From Mycolicibacterium lutetiense (GTDB taxonomy: Bacteria > Actinomycetota > Actinomycetes > Mycobacteriales > Mycobacteriaceae), in NCBI RefSeq assembly GCF_017876775.1, contig NZ_JAGIOP010000001.1, positions 682,001 through 746,000 on the forward strand: 64,000 nt of DNA, given 5' to 3'. This document shows positions 9,656-19,500 of the stretch, one piece after another (positions within the stretch are counted from its first letter, which is position 1; each line of letters opens with the position of its first letter). Position numbers and translations under genes: made by a program. The notes beneath the pieces are model-generated. The model did not search any database. It saw only the letters and a list, made by a program, of their open reading frames with translations, and had not been told where the DNA came from.

Positions 9656-10892
9656 GCGGCAGCTCCGGTTTCTGCGGTCGGTCCAGCTCGCGCAGCGCGG
9701 TCAGGAACACCGCGACCAAGCCGAGCAACAGCATCGGAAGGGACAGCGCCAGGAACGTCGCGTGCAGTCCGGCGGCGTCGGCCAGCGGCCCGGCCAGGAT
9801 CAGCCCGAGCGGGCCCGCGGCGTAAGCCAGTGAACCCATCACCCCGACCACCCGGCCGCGCAGATGCTTCGGCGCGGTGGTCTGCATGACGTAGTTGTAG
9901 ATCGGCGCGATCGGCCCGTAGACGAACCCGACGATCGCGCACAGCACCAGGATCAGCGGAAGCGGCGGCAGGAACGCGATCACCGTCATCGCCACCCCGA
10001 GCGTGATCACCGCGGTCAGCATGGTGGCCCGTCGGCTCATGTACTTCGACAGCACGGCGTAACCGAGCGCACCCAGCAGCCCGCCGATGCTGAGGGCCAT
10101 CAGCACCCAGCCCAGTTCGGTGGGCTCGTTGCGGTCGGTGAAGTACTTCGGGAAAAGGACCGACTCCATTGGCATGTAGAGACCGGTGGCCACCAGGTCG
10201 ACGATGGCCAGCGTGCGCAATACCGGTGTGTGCCAGACGAATCGAAGCCCTTCGGCGATGCCTGCAAGCACACCCTCGGTCAGTATCGAGCGGTCCGGGG
10301 TGCCCGCGCCTTCCAGTCGCAGCACCGAGATGGCCAGAATCGAGCAGCAGAACAACCCGGCGGTCACCCACATCGTGTTGATCCCGCCGAGGGTCGCGAT
10401 CAGCAGGCCGCCGATGCCGGGCCCGACGATGTAGGCGAGGTTGAACACCGCCTCGTACACGGAGTTGGCGTGGTCCAGCGTCCAGCCGGCCCGGCCGGCG
10501 GCCTCGGGCAACATGGTTTCGCGTGCGGTCATCCCGGCCGGATCGAAGAAGGCACCGAGCGCGGCCAGGCCAGCGAGCACCGCGACATTGACCGCGTCCA
10601 CCCCGAATATCAGGGCCAGCATCGGAACCGCGGCGACCGACAGGGCCGACAGCAGATCCGAGATCATCGAGACGCGTCGGCGGCCCAGATAGTCGACGGC
10701 GGCTCCGGCGATCAGGGTGGCGACCAGCAGCGGCAGGGTGCCTGCCATTGCGACGATGGACGCGTCGACAGCGGATCCGTTGCGTTGCAACACCAGCCAC
10801 GGGAACGCGACGATCGTGATGCCGTTGCCCGCGCCGGCCATCAACGCGGCGAACAGGATCAGCAGCAGGGGGCCGCGCTTGGTGTTCGTCAT
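9645..10892 (-). CDS. tap: MFS drug efflux transporter, Tap type (Rv1258c-like)
   Basis: Proton-driven multidrug exporter of the major facilitator superfamily, 415 residues with about 12 membrane segments; the M. tuberculosis orthologue is 419 residues long. A motif-A-like loop is seen after TM2 (DYLGRRRVSMISD). Family knowledge links Tap to tetracycline and aminoglycoside efflux and to tolerance in macrophages. The start is set at the ATG of MTNTKRGPLLL (10892); in-frame codons upstream would run into the udgB promoter region. It is divergent from udgB with a 68-nt gap, matching the Rv1258c-Rv1259 order. Confidence 0.88.
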   Translation of the reverse strand: MTNTKRGPLLLILFAALMAGAGNGITIVAFPWLVLQRNGSAVDASIVAMAGTLPLLVATLIAGAAVDYLGRRRVSMISDLLSALSVAAVPMLALIFGVDAVNVAVLAGLAALGAFFDPAGMTARETMLPEAAGRAGWTLDHANSVYEAVFNLAYIVGPGIGGLLIATLGGINTMWVTAGLFCCSILAISVLRLEGAGTPDRSILTEGVLAGIAEGLRFVWHTPVLRTLAIVDLVATGLYMPMESVLFPKYFTDRNEPTELGWVLMALSIGGLLGALGYAVLSKYMSRRATMLTAVITLGVAMTVIAFLPPLPLILVLCAIVGFVYGPIAPIYNYVMQTTAPKHLRGRVVGVMGSLAYAAGPLGLILAGPLADAAGLHATFLALSLPMLLLGLVAVFLTALRELDRPQKPELPPSS

Positions 10893-10960
10893 GGGGTATC
10901 GCCGCGAATCTAACAGCGCGCCCGCACCCGCCGCGACGGAATTTCCGGCACAGTGGATAA

Positions 10961-11800
10961 GTGTCGATACCCCAGCTCCCACATCCAAGGACCGGGGAAC
11001 TGTTCACCTCTCCGGTGCCGCCCGGTTCGGGGTGGCCCGGTGATCCGGCGGATGCGACGACGCCCGTGGCCAAGACCGCCGCGCAGGTACGGCGGCTGGC
11101 GGCCCGGGCCGCCACCGTGCCGGAGTTGGACGCGTTGGTCTCGGTGTGCCGGGCCTGCCCCCGGCTGGTCGGCTGGCGCGAGGAAGTGGCCGTGGCCAAA
11201 CGGAAATCCTTTGCCGATCAACCATATTGGGGCAGGCCGGCCACCGGTTTCGGTGCGGAAAGCCCGGGTATCTTCATCGTCGGCCTGGCCCCGGCCGCCC
11301 ACGGCGCCAATCGAACCGGTCGGGTGTTCACCGGCGACCGGTCCGGGGATTTCCTGTTCGCCGCGCTGCATCGGGTCGGGCTGGCGAACCAGGCCGAGAG
11401 CGTCGACGCGGCCGACGGCCTGCAGCTGATCGACACCCGCATGGCGGCGGCGGTGCGCTGTGCCCCGCCGGCCAACGCGCCCATCCCGGCCGAACGGGCC
11501 ACCTGTGCGCCGTGGCTGCAGGCTGAATGGCGGTTGGTGGGGCCCTCGGTCCGGGTGGTCATCGCGTTGGGTGGCTTCGCGTGGCGGGCCGCCCTCGAAC
11601 TGATCGGCTCGAACATCAAACCCGCCCCCAAATTCGGCCACGGTGCGACGGTGACGCTGACCTCGGATTTCGGCCCCGTCATCCTGCTCGGCTGCTTCCA
11701 CCCCAGCCAGCAGAACACGTTCACCGGCCGGCTCACCGAGGCCATGCTCGACGACATCTTCGTCACCGCCCGGCGTCTCGGGAACGAACCCGTCGGCTGA
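10961..11800 (+). CDS. udgB: Type-5 uracil-DNA glycosylase UdgB
   Basis: DNA-repair enzyme that removes uracil, and in this family also hypoxanthine and ethenocytosine, from DNA. 279 residues. Iron-sulphur ligands begin with Cys63 and Cys66 (CRACPRL) and continue with the later cysteines in RCAPP and TCAPW. Motif A is [14 protein letters not shown], lacking the polar Asp/Asn of family 1, and motif B is [10 protein letters not shown]. All are typical of family 5 and of Rv1259. The GTG start is chosen at 10961. It is followed 16 nt later by a luciferase-like oxidoreductase on the same strand. Confidence 0.93.
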   Translation: MSIPQLPHPRTGELFTSPVPPGSGWPGDPADATTPVAKTAAQVRRLAARAATVPELDALVSVCRACPRLVGWREEVAVAKRKSFADQPYWGRPATGFGAESPGIFIVGLAPAAHGANRTGRVFTGDRSGDFLFAALHRVGLANQAESVDAADGLQLIDTRMAAAVRCAPPANAPIPAERATCAPWLQAEWRLVGPSVRVVIALGGFAWRAALELIGSNIKPAPKFGHGATVTLTSDFGPVILLGCFHPSQQNTFTGRLTEAMLDDIFVTARRLGNEPVG

Positions 11801-11816
11801 TGACGTTGACGCTGGT

Positions 11817-12866
11817 ATGCGGCTCTCTGTCCTCGATCTCGTCCCGGTACGTACCGACCAGTCCACCGCCGATGCGCTGACGGCCACGACGCACCTGGCG
11901 CAGACGGCTGACCGGCTCGGATACACCCGCTACTGGCTCGCCGAGCACCACAACATGCCCGCGGTGGCCGCCACCAGCCCGCCGGTGCTGATCGCCCATC
12001 TGGCCGCGCACACGTCGCAGCTGCGGCTGGGGTCGGGCGGGGTGATGCTGCCCAACCATGCACCGCTGGCGGTGGCCGAACAGTTCGCGCTGCTGGAGGC
12101 TGCCCACCCCGGCCGCATCGACCTCGGCATCGGCCGGGCTCCTGGCTCGGATCCCGTCACGTCGCTGGCGCTGCGCGGTGCCGCCGGCCGCGACGATCGC
12201 GATATCGAGGCCTTCCCGCAGTACCTCGACGATGTGGTGGCGCTGATGAGTGCGCGCGGGGTGCGGGTGGCGCTGCCACGGGATCTGATGCGGGAGAACT
12301 ACGTACTCAAGGCGACGCCGGCGGCTGTCACCGAACCGCGGATGTGGCTGCTCGGCTCCTCGATGTACTCGGCGCACCTGGCGGCGGCCAAGGGGCTGCC
12401 GTACGTGTTCGCCCACCATTTCTCCGGGCAGGGCACCGCCGAGGCGCTGGCCGTCTACCGCGACGAGTTCCAGCCCAGTGACCTGGCGTCCGAGCCGGTC
12501 ACCTTCCTGACCGTCAACGCCTCGGTGGCCGAGACGACCGAGGAGGCCAAGGCATTGCTGCTGCCGCAGCTGCAGATGATGGGCCGGCTGCGCACCGGCC
12601 AGCCGCTCGGCCCCCTCGACCTGGTCGAGGATGCCGAGGCGACCACTCTGACCCCGCAGGCGCAGGCCGTCGTGGCCTCCGGGTTTGCGCGCGCCGTGGT
12701 CGGCTCACCCGCCGAAGCGGCCGACCAGGTCCGGGCCCTGGCCGAAGCTTTCGACGTCGACGAGGTCATGGTCAACCCGGTGGGCTCGGCCCGCCGCGGC
12801 GCCGATCCGGCCACCGCGACAGCCCGCGACACCACCCTGGAACTGCTCGCCAAGGAGCTCTTCTAG
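11817..12866 (+). CDS. LLM-class (luciferase-like) flavin-dependent oxidoreductase
   Basis: TIM-barrel monooxygenase of 349 residues using FMNH2 or F420H2; the substrate is unknown. Visible signatures are LAEHHNMPAVAATSP near residue 40, RLGSGGVMLPNHAPL near 70, and GRIDLGIGRAPG near 100. These place it in the MsnO8-like branch of the luciferase family. It lies 16 nt after udgB and convergent (4-nt gap) with the F420-type reductase gene, which could supply a related cofactor role. It is not the Rv1260 type of oxidoreductase that I expect after udgB in M. tuberculosis, so the locus differs here. Confidence 0.87.
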   Translation: MRLSVLDLVPVRTDQSTADALTATTHLAQTADRLGYTRYWLAEHHNMPAVAATSPPVLIAHLAAHTSQLRLGSGGVMLPNHAPLAVAEQFALLEAAHPGRIDLGIGRAPGSDPVTSLALRGAAGRDDRDIEAFPQYLDDVVALMSARGVRVALPRDLMRENYVLKATPAAVTEPRMWLLGSSMYSAHLAAAKGLPYVFAHHFSGQGTAEALAVYRDEFQPSDLASEPVTFLTVNASVAETTEEAKALLLPQLQMMGRLRTGQPLGPLDLVEDAEATTLTPQAQAVVASGFARAVVGSPAEAADQVRALAEAFDVDEVMVNPVGSARRGADPATATARDTTLELLAKELF

Positions 12867-12870
12867 GGCG

Positions 12871-13323
12871 TCAGTTCGGCGACAGCACGACCACCGGAAT
12901 CGGGCGCGTCGTCCGCTTCTGGTAGCCGATGTAGCGGTTCTTGTTGCCCTTCATGTCGTTCACGATGTCCCACAGCCGCGGGTAGTCGGGGTCTCCGGGT
13001 AGCACCGGCTTGGCCGTGACGCCGAATCGCTTGGGGCCGACGTTGACCTCGACCTGCGGTGCGGCCTTCAGGTTGTGATACCAGCCCGGAGAGGTGGGCT
13101 CGCCACCTTTGGATGCCACCACGAGGTAGTCTGCGCCGTCCTTTGCGTAGGCCAGCGAGTTCGCGCGCTGCTGACCGGTTTTGGCACCGACGGTATGCAG
13201 GATCAGCGTCGATGGGCCACCAGGGATCGTATGCCCGATCCTGCCGTCGGTGGCCTTGTAGATCTTGTCGTGCAACAACAACATCGGGAGGCCGATATAG
13301 CGCTCCCACCAGGGCATGCTCAT
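12871..13323 (-). CDS. Deazaflavin (F420)-dependent nitroreductase-family protein (Ddn-like)
   Basis: 150-residue protein of the nitroreductase/deazaflavin-dependent oxidoreductase family that includes Ddn and Rv1261c. Recognisable are the split-barrel elements LILHTVGAKTGQQRANSLAY (near residues 38-57) and YLVVASKGGEPTSPGWYHNL, which carry the phosphate- and F420-binding residues. It probably uses F420H2 to reduce quinones or other small molecules at the membrane face. The ATG at 13323 is chosen because it lies 4 nt after the HIT gene stop; the frame remains open upstream but only inside the HIT gene. Confidence 0.88.
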   Translation of the reverse strand: MSMPWWERYIGLPMLLLHDKIYKATDGRIGHTIPGGPSTLILHTVGAKTGQQRANSLAYAKDGADYLVVASKGGEPTSPGWYHNLKAAPQVEVNVGPKRFGVTAKPVLPGDPDYPRLWDIVNDMKGNKNRYIGYQKRTTRPIPVVVLSPN

Positions 13324-13327
13324 GCGC

Positions 13328-13765
13328 TCAATCCTGCGCGGATTCGTCGAGCTGCGCCAACGCTGCACGTAGGAGGCGTCCGGATTCCTCGCGGTCGGGG
13401 TCCCGGCGCAGCATCATGCCCTTGACGAAGGACAGTTTGTCGCCGGTTTGGCGCGGCACGACGTGCAGGTGGATGTGGAACACGCTCTGGAAGGCGGCTT
13501 TGCCGTCGTTGATGGCGATGTTGTTGCCGTCGGCGTGCAGCCCGGACGTACGGGCTGCACGCGCGATGCGCTGGCCGATGCGGGCCATCTCAGCCACGGT
13601 TTCGGCCGGGGTGTCCGTCAGGTCGACACTGTGCTGCTTCGGGATCACCAGGGTGTGGCCCCGGGTGAACGGCCGGATGTCGAGGATGCCCAGGTAGTCG
13701 TCGTCCTCGTAGATGCGGATGGCGGGGGCATCGCCCGCGACGATGGCGCAGAACACGCAAGACAT
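13328..13765 (-). CDS. HIT-family nucleotide hydrolase/transferase
   Basis: 145-residue histidine-triad protein. The motif HIHLHVVPR supplies the catalytic histidine and nucleotide phosphate contact, and the N-terminal CVFCAIVAGDAPA with two Cys could bind zinc as in many HIT proteins. Substrates are probably nucleoside phosphoramidates or dinucleotides, acting in the cytoplasm. It lies between the VOC gene (9 nt upstream) and the F420-type reductase gene (4 nt downstream), so the three leftward genes appear to be one operon. It corresponds to Rv1262c by position. Confidence 0.92.
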   Translation of the reverse strand: MSCVFCAIVAGDAPAIRIYEDDDYLGILDIRPFTRGHTLVIPKQHSVDLTDTPAETVAEMARIGQRIARAARTSGLHADGNNIAINDGKAAFQSVFHIHLHVVPRQTGDKLSFVKGMMLRRDPDREESGRLLRAALAQLDESAQD

Positions 13766-13774
13766 GTCGCCACG

Positions 13775-14245
13775 TTAGCCGCCGGCGGTGGCTGCCCATT
13801 CGGCGACGCGGCGTTCACGTTCGGCGGACGTGAGGTTCTCTACGCGGGTCATCACGGTCCAACGCAGACCGAACGGGTCGAGGATTGAGGCGAACCTGTC
13901 GCCGGTGACGAAGGTCTGCGCGGGCTCCCGGATCGTCGCGCCCGCCCCCTCGGCCCGGGCTACCACCTCGTCGACGTCGGGGCAGTACAACCCCATCGAA
14001 TACGTTGCCGGGGCGCCCAGCGGGGGAGCGGCGATCTGAAAGGCCTCCTGCGGGTCGCCGAGTTGCAGCCGGCCGTTGCCGAAATCCAGCTCGGCGTGCG
14101 AGACCGTGCCGTCAGCGCCGTCCATCCGCTCGATAACTTGTGCGCCGAACACGTTCTGGTAGAAGGTGATCGCCTCGGCAGCGCCGTCGACGCAGATGAA
14201 CGGCGTCAGGCTGGTGTAGCCCTCTGGAATCGGTGTGACACTCAT
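13775..14245 (-). CDS. VOC-superfamily (PhnB/glyoxalase-like) protein
   Basis: 156-residue vicinal-oxygen-chelate fold protein with two beta-alpha-beta repeats: PFICVDGAAEAITFYQNVFGA near residue 15 and DVDEVVARAEGAGATI near 95, closing with FASILDPFGLRWTV. It is probably a small-molecule binding or lyase-type protein; no specific reaction can be assigned. It is first gene of the leftward VOC-HIT-reductase unit and is divergent, by 27 nt only, from an AraC-type regulator, which suggests shared control. Confidence 0.85.
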   Translation of the reverse strand: MSVTPIPEGYTSLTPFICVDGAAEAITFYQNVFGAQVIERMDGADGTVSHAELDFGNGRLQLGDPQEAFQIAAPPLGAPATYSMGLYCPDVDEVVARAEGAGATIREPAQTFVTGDRFASILDPFGLRWTVMTRVENLTSAERERRVAEWAATAGG

Positions 14246-14272
14246 ATCGGCCAGTTTCGTATGCTGGGGTCG

Positions 14273-15079
14273 ATGCCGGCTTGGAAAAATGCGTCACAGC
14301 ACAACGCGCCGATGCGCGGCGTGGTCGGTCGTGCCGGCAGTGCCTCGGAGTTCGAACTTCATCGGTGGGCCCCGTCCGAGAAGTCCGCGCGCTTCGTCGA
14401 GCACTTCTGGTCGGTGGCCTGGGACCGGCATCAGGCAGGTTCGTTCGAAAGCACGGTGATCACCTTCCCCGCCATGCATCTGACCCACGAGTGGGGCGAT
14501 GATGTTGTGCGTCATGGCCATCGGCTGCCCAGCACGCTGTTGCACGGCGTAGTTCCCGAGGTTTTCCGCATCACGATCAGCGGCCGGGGCGGTGTGGTGG
14601 GGGCTCGATTCCGGCCGGGCGGCTTCGTTGCCTGTTTTGGTGGGGATGCCGCCGCGCTGACCGGCCGCGTGGTGCCCATGGACGACAGGTTCTCGGCCGC
14701 ACCGGATCTGGACGAGGCGATCGGCGCGATGGCCGGTGAGCCAGACCCGATCTACCGCGTGCTCTGCCCGTTGATCGACCGAATGCGTGACGACGCGACA
14801 CTGCATCGAGTGGAGCAGGTGATGGCGCTATCGCCGTGGAGTACGCGTACGACGCAGCGGGTGTTCCGGCGCTATGTAGGGGTGACGGTCAAGTGGGTGC
14901 TGTGCCGATATCGGTTGCAGCAGGCGGCCTTCGAGATCGAGACCGTACCCGGAGTCGATTTCGCCGATCTGGCAGTGCGTCTCGGCTGGTACGACCAGGC
15001 CCATTTCATCAACGACTTTCGGTCGATGCTGGGCAGCACGCCGGGGGAGTACGCCGCTCACAACGCTCCCACCACTTAG
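14273..15079 (+). CDS. AraC-family transcriptional regulator
   Basis: 268-residue regulator. The N-terminal half has the ligand-binding pattern of the DUF6597-type AraC proteins (FVEHFWSVAWDR, VGARFRPGGFVACF). The C-terminal AraC HTH includes STRTTQRVFRRYVGVTVKWV and DFADLAVRLGWYDQAHFINDF, and ends with PGEY. The ATG at 14273 is chosen, with a GGGG stretch just upstream; an in-frame ATG at 14261 is possible. It is divergent from the VOC gene with a 27-nt gap and likely controls it. The stop overlaps the convergent HNH gene by 4 nt. Confidence 0.87.
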   Translation: MPAWKNASQHNAPMRGVVGRAGSASEFELHRWAPSEKSARFVEHFWSVAWDRHQAGSFESTVITFPAMHLTHEWGDDVVRHGHRLPSTLLHGVVPEVFRITISGRGGVVGARFRPGGFVACFGGDAAALTGRVVPMDDRFSAAPDLDEAIGAMAGEPDPIYRVLCPLIDRMRDDATLHRVEQVMALSPWSTRTTQRVFRRYVGVTVKWVLCRYRLQQAAFEIETVPGVDFADLAVRLGWYDQAHFINDFRSMLGSTPGEYAAHNAPTT

Positions 15080-16518
15080 AAGGGTGGTGGTGGTCCGTAT
15101 TGTTCGGCGAGCCAGTATTTGTATTGCTGTTCGACGTCGAGGGCGTTGTTGATTTCGGCGCGGAAGCGTCGTTCTTCGGCGATGCGTTCTTGGCGGTCTT
15201 GTTCGCGGGTCCGTGTGCGTTTGGGCATCATCGCGCCCCGGTTGGGGTGCGGGGCTTGGGGTTCGGGGAGATTCACCTCCCCGGTCGGTTGCCCCAGGAC
15301 GGGAAACAGGTCAGCACCGTGGGGTTCGGTGGTGTAGGTGTGCCCGGTCGGCGATTGGAATTCGACGGTACCGTCGGGGAATTGACGATCGGTCCAGCCA
15401 GGACAGAACGTCTTCACCAAATGATGGGCCCGGCAGAATAGCTTGGTGTTCGACGGATGCGTCGGGCCTGCCGGCCAGGGCGCGGTGTGGTCGATATCGC
15501 AGCGTTCAACCGGGGCGTCACAGCCCGGGAACCGACACGTCAGATCCCGCCACCGGATGAACTCACTCAACGCCACCGACGGGCGATACCCCGGCTCAGC
15601 GGCCTCGGAATCGCCGGGTTCGGCGGGCACCACCACTGGCTTGAGCGTGGCGCCAGCGGCCAGGTCGCGCACCGATTCGGCGGGCAGGATGCCGTATCCG
15701 GGCAGATATCCCGGCGCGTCGCTGGTGCCATCGAGGGTGGCCTGCTCGGCCAGCACATGGACCATCGCAGCGTTGGCCGCGGCCCGCTTCTGGGTGGCCG
15801 GGCAATCGTCGCGACCGCACCGGCACGCCAACTGTGATTCCAGCCGGGCCACCGGCCCCACCGCATCGGCACGACGCTGCTCACGGGTGCGGGGATCGTG
15901 TTCACACACCGTGGCCGCCAACGCATCCAACCGTTGATTGAGCGCGGCCCCGTCTTCGGCATGGACATTGGCCCACAGCGAAGTCATGCCCGGGCTGCTC
16001 GGTTCGACCTGAACGAACCGCTCATCGTTCACATTGGGTGGGACTCGCACCCCGTTGGGGTCGAGTTTGGCGATCCACTGGTCCACCCGATCCCGCAACT
16101 GCCGTTCAGACAGCCGCATCCACCGGTGTGCCCGGGCGGCCAGTTCGGCATCCAGCCCGGACCACACCGCGCCGTCCACGATGCCGGTGCGGGCGATGAT
16201 CACACACACCACCCGGTAATCGAGATCCCCGACGGCGAACCGGGCCGCCACCAGCGGCAGTTTGTCCCGCAACACCCGGGCGCGATGGATCTGGGTGCCG
16301 GCCCGACCCCGGCTGATCCGCATCGCCGCCGAAATCTCGGCAGCCACCGCCTCGAACGGGTCGGTGGTCCAAAAGATCGACTCGGCCAACTCCTGCTCCC
16401 GCAAGCTGTCCAACGCCCCGATCGCCGCAAGCCGCCCCGCGATCGCCACCGACTCCGCCCGCGCCCCAGCACTGACCGCGTCGATCAGCGCCACATCGGA
16501 ATCAGACGTGTCGAACAT
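15076..16518 (-). CDS. DUF222/HNH endonuclease domain protein (13E12 repeat family), SOS-controlled
   Basis: 480-residue protein of the mycobacterial 13E12 repeat family. An N-terminal alpha-helical DUF222 region (residues about 20-310) includes the typical RAGTQIHRARVLRDKLPLVA. A C-terminal HNH nuclease motif starts CRFPGCDAPVERCDIDHTAP and continues with N, FCRAHH. A basic tail ends in GPPPPF. The nuclease target is unknown; in M. tuberculosis several family members are LexA-regulated and DNA-damage-induced. The ATG at 16518 (MFDTSD) is chosen because a -10 TACACT lies 7 nt upstream and a perfect SOS box spans it. An ATG 10 codons upstream is in frame but would sit upstream of the -10. Confidence 0.9.
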   Translation of the reverse strand: MFDTSDSDVALIDAVSAGARAESVAIAGRLAAIGALDSLREQELAESIFWTTDPFEAVAAEISAAMRISRGRAGTQIHRARVLRDKLPLVAARFAVGDLDYRVVCVIIARTGIVDGAVWSGLDAELAARAHRWMRLSERQLRDRVDQWIAKLDPNGVRVPPNVNDERFVQVEPSSPGMTSLWANVHAEDGAALNQRLDALAATVCEHDPRTREQRRADAVGPVARLESQLACRCGRDDCPATQKRAAANAAMVHVLAEQATLDGTSDAPGYLPGYGILPAESVRDLAAGATLKPVVVPAEPGDSEAAEPGYRPSVALSEFIRWRDLTCRFPGCDAPVERCDIDHTAPWPAGPTHPSNTKLFCRAHHLVKTFCPGWTDRQFPDGTVEFQSPTGHTYTTEPHGADLFPVLGQPTGEVNLPEPQAPHPNRGAMMPKRTRTREQDRQERIAEERRFRAEINNALDVEQQYKYWLAEQYGPPPPF

Positions 16519-16531
16519 GTGTTCGAGTGTA
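16511..16531 (-). promoter_or_regulatory. LexA (SOS) box over the -10/start codon of the HNH gene
   Basis: TCGAAC-ATGT-GTTCGA (16511-16526) is an exact match to the mycobacterial SOS box TCGAAC-N4-GTTCGA. On the minus strand a -10 hexamer TACACT (16526-16531) ends 7 nt before the ATG, so the transcript is predicted to be leaderless, and LexA bound here would cover the transcription start and the start codon together. Confidence 0.88.
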
Positions 16532-16584
16532 CTCCGCGACACGGACACGAGCGCGGTTTCGGTGAATTCCGGTCAGGTGCGTGG

Positions 16585-19500
16585 TCAGGGCAGCGCTGCG
16601 GCCTGCTCCATGTGCCCCTCGAAGCCGAGGCGGGTGGCCAGATCTCGGTACCGGTCGCGGTATTCGCGGTAGCCGGCGTCGTCGCCCTTGGCGCGGGCGA
16701 TGAGCGCATTCGTCCGGAGCAGCATGATGTCGAGGATGACCAGGCCGTCCTCGGCCGGGGCCGCGGCCAGTCTGGCGATCGCCGCCTCGGCCTCGGCCAC
16801 GTCGCCCTCGGCGCCCCGGTCCAGCAGGGCCTCGGCGAGGATTCCGGTCGCCAAGATGTTGTACGGAAGCTGCCCGCTGTGGAAGAGGTCGTCGACCGCT
16901 TCGCGCAGCACCCGGATGGCCCCGGCCCGGTCGCCGCGCTTGGCCCGTTCTCGGGCGGTGTAGACGTCGATGCCGACCAGCTCGGACATGTAGAACCGGC
17001 CGCTCACACACATCTGCCGAACCTGGCCGAGGATGGACAATCCACGCTCGCGATCGGCCGGTGAATCTCGGTTCAGCAAGGCGTATCCCATGGTCACCCG
17101 GGCCAGGCCGAGCGCGATGTCGTCGCCGGCTCCCTCGGTGATCTGCAGGGCCCCGTCGATGTCGCGCAAGGCGTCGTCGCCGGCGAGCAGTACGCCGCAG
17201 GACACCGCGGTGAAGTACGTCCAGGTGATGACGAGAGCGTGGGTGAATCGGTCGGTGTTACGCGCGATGGCGAGCGCATGCTCTTGGTCCGCACGCCAAC
17301 CTTCAAGGCCCAGGGCCCATTTGGCAATGCTGCGGGCCGCGAAGGCCACCGCCAGCGGTGAGCCGATGATGAAGTTGCCCTTGGTGGAGTCGCCGTCGGC
17401 CAGGTCGATCGCCATCTGCGACCACCGCAGCACCTCGCCCAATTCGCCGCTCTCGATCTTGAGTGAGATCGGAGTGGCCGACAAGCCGACGGTGAGCGCC
17501 GGATCGCCGATGGACTCGATCAGGCTCATGTGCTCGGAGACCTGCAGTGACGCGTCGCGCACCCGCCCCTGCATCATCAGTTCGCCGGTCAGCCCGGCCA
17601 TGCCGATGGCCAGTGACGCTTTGTCCCCGGCGGCCTCGCACAGTTCCCTCAGTTCCTCGAAACGGGCCCCCGAGACACTCATGTTGCTGCGGAAACCATT
17701 GCCGCACACCAGAGTGCGCGGAGCTATCCGCATCGCGGCCCGGTCGGGATCATCGGCGGGCAGCAGGTCGGCGATCTGGCGGGCGCGCTCCCAGCACATC
17801 TGAGCTGCGGCGGTATCGCGGTTGTTCGCCCACGCGCCGGCGCGCATATGCCAGTTGTATGCCGCATGCAGGTCGCCGGCGGCTTCCAGGTGTTCGGCGA
17901 TCAATGCGGCGTTCTCGTCGGCCAGCGCGGGTTCGCGCGCGGCGATGGTGTCGGCGAGACGCCGATGCAGTTCAGCGCGATCGGACTTCAGCTGTGATTC
18001 GTAGGCGACGGTCCGCACCATCGGATGATGGAAGGCGAACTCCGCGTGCGGCGTGTACTGCACCTGATCGATCAGCTCGGCTTCGATCAGATCCCCGAAG
18101 GTCGGTTCGGTGTCCAGGCAGGCCAACAACCCTGCGCTGAACCGGGATCCGATCACCGCGGCGGCGCTCAGCGTTCGCTTGGCCGCCGGATCCAGCCGGT
18201 CGATCCGTGCGGCGATGGTGGCCTGGAGGGTGGCCGGAACGCTCACCCGACCCTGCCCGTCGCACAGCACGTAGGCGCCGCGTTCGCCGCGGAGTAGGCC
18301 TCGTTCGGCCAGGTCGCGCACGATCTCGAGGGCGAAGAACGGGTTTCCGGCGGCCCGACCGGTGATGGTTTCGGTCAGGTCGGCTGCGCCGTCACCGGCC
18401 CCCAGCAATTCGTTGATCAACGCCGATGTCTCCGAATTATCGAGTGGTGCAAGAACTATCGTCTGCGCGCCATGGACATGACTCAATGCGCCGTGATATT
18501 CGGGGCGGTAGGTGATCACAACGAGGGACGGAGTCTGCGGCGTGACCAACAGGAAGTCCGACAACATCGATTCGCTGACGCTGTCGACCCAGTGGACATC
18601 CTCGACGACGTAGATCGCCGGGGTGCTTCGCGCCAGCGACGCCGCGTTGACGAGGGTGGTGAGCCGGCGCCGCCGGGCATCGGGGTCGATCACCGGCAGA
18701 ACGACGTCGGGGTCGCCTATGCCGAGCAGGTCGTCGAGTAGCTCGAGGCTCTCGGTGGTGTCGTCGGGAATCTGGGCTCGAAGCTTCGCGCGGGCCGCTT
18801 CCCTGTCCAGGTCTTCGACACCGAATCCCGCCCGCAGCAGTCCGGTGATGGCATGAAATGGGATTTCGCTGGTGTGAGACTCGCAAAATGTGGAATGCAC
18901 CGGCACGCCGCGCGCGGCGGCCCTTGCCGCGAGTTCGCTGACCAGCCGGCTCTTACCGATACCGGGCCCGCCGACCAGCAGGACGATGCTGCCGTGGCCC
19001 CGGATCGAGCGTTCGAGGATGCCTTCGACGGCGGACAGTTCCCAGCCCCGGCCGACCAGGGTTGATTCGCCGACATTGAGCAGGTTGTGTGCGGAATTGA
19101 GCTCGAGCAGGCGGCATGCGCGGATGGCGTGATCGGCGCCCTTGACCTGCACCATCTCAGCCTCGCCCAGCATCATGGTGTCTTCAACCAGGCGTGCGGT
19201 CGACTCGGTGAGCATCACCCCACCGGGCGGCGCGACCGATTCCATGCGTTGTGCCATGCCCACGTGCTCACCGATCGCGGTGTAGCTCATCGTGTCGGTG
19301 CCGACTTCGCCGGTGATGACCTGACCTGAGCTCAGTCCGATGCGCAGTTGCAGGTCGAGACCGTCGCGGGCCGCCACCTGCACCGCCAGCAGGATGGTCT
19401 GCTGCTGGATCTCGAGCGCGGCCAGGCAGGAGCGAAAAGCGTGGTCTTCCAACGCAACCGGTGCGCCGAAAATGGCCATGATGCCGTCACCGGTGAATTT

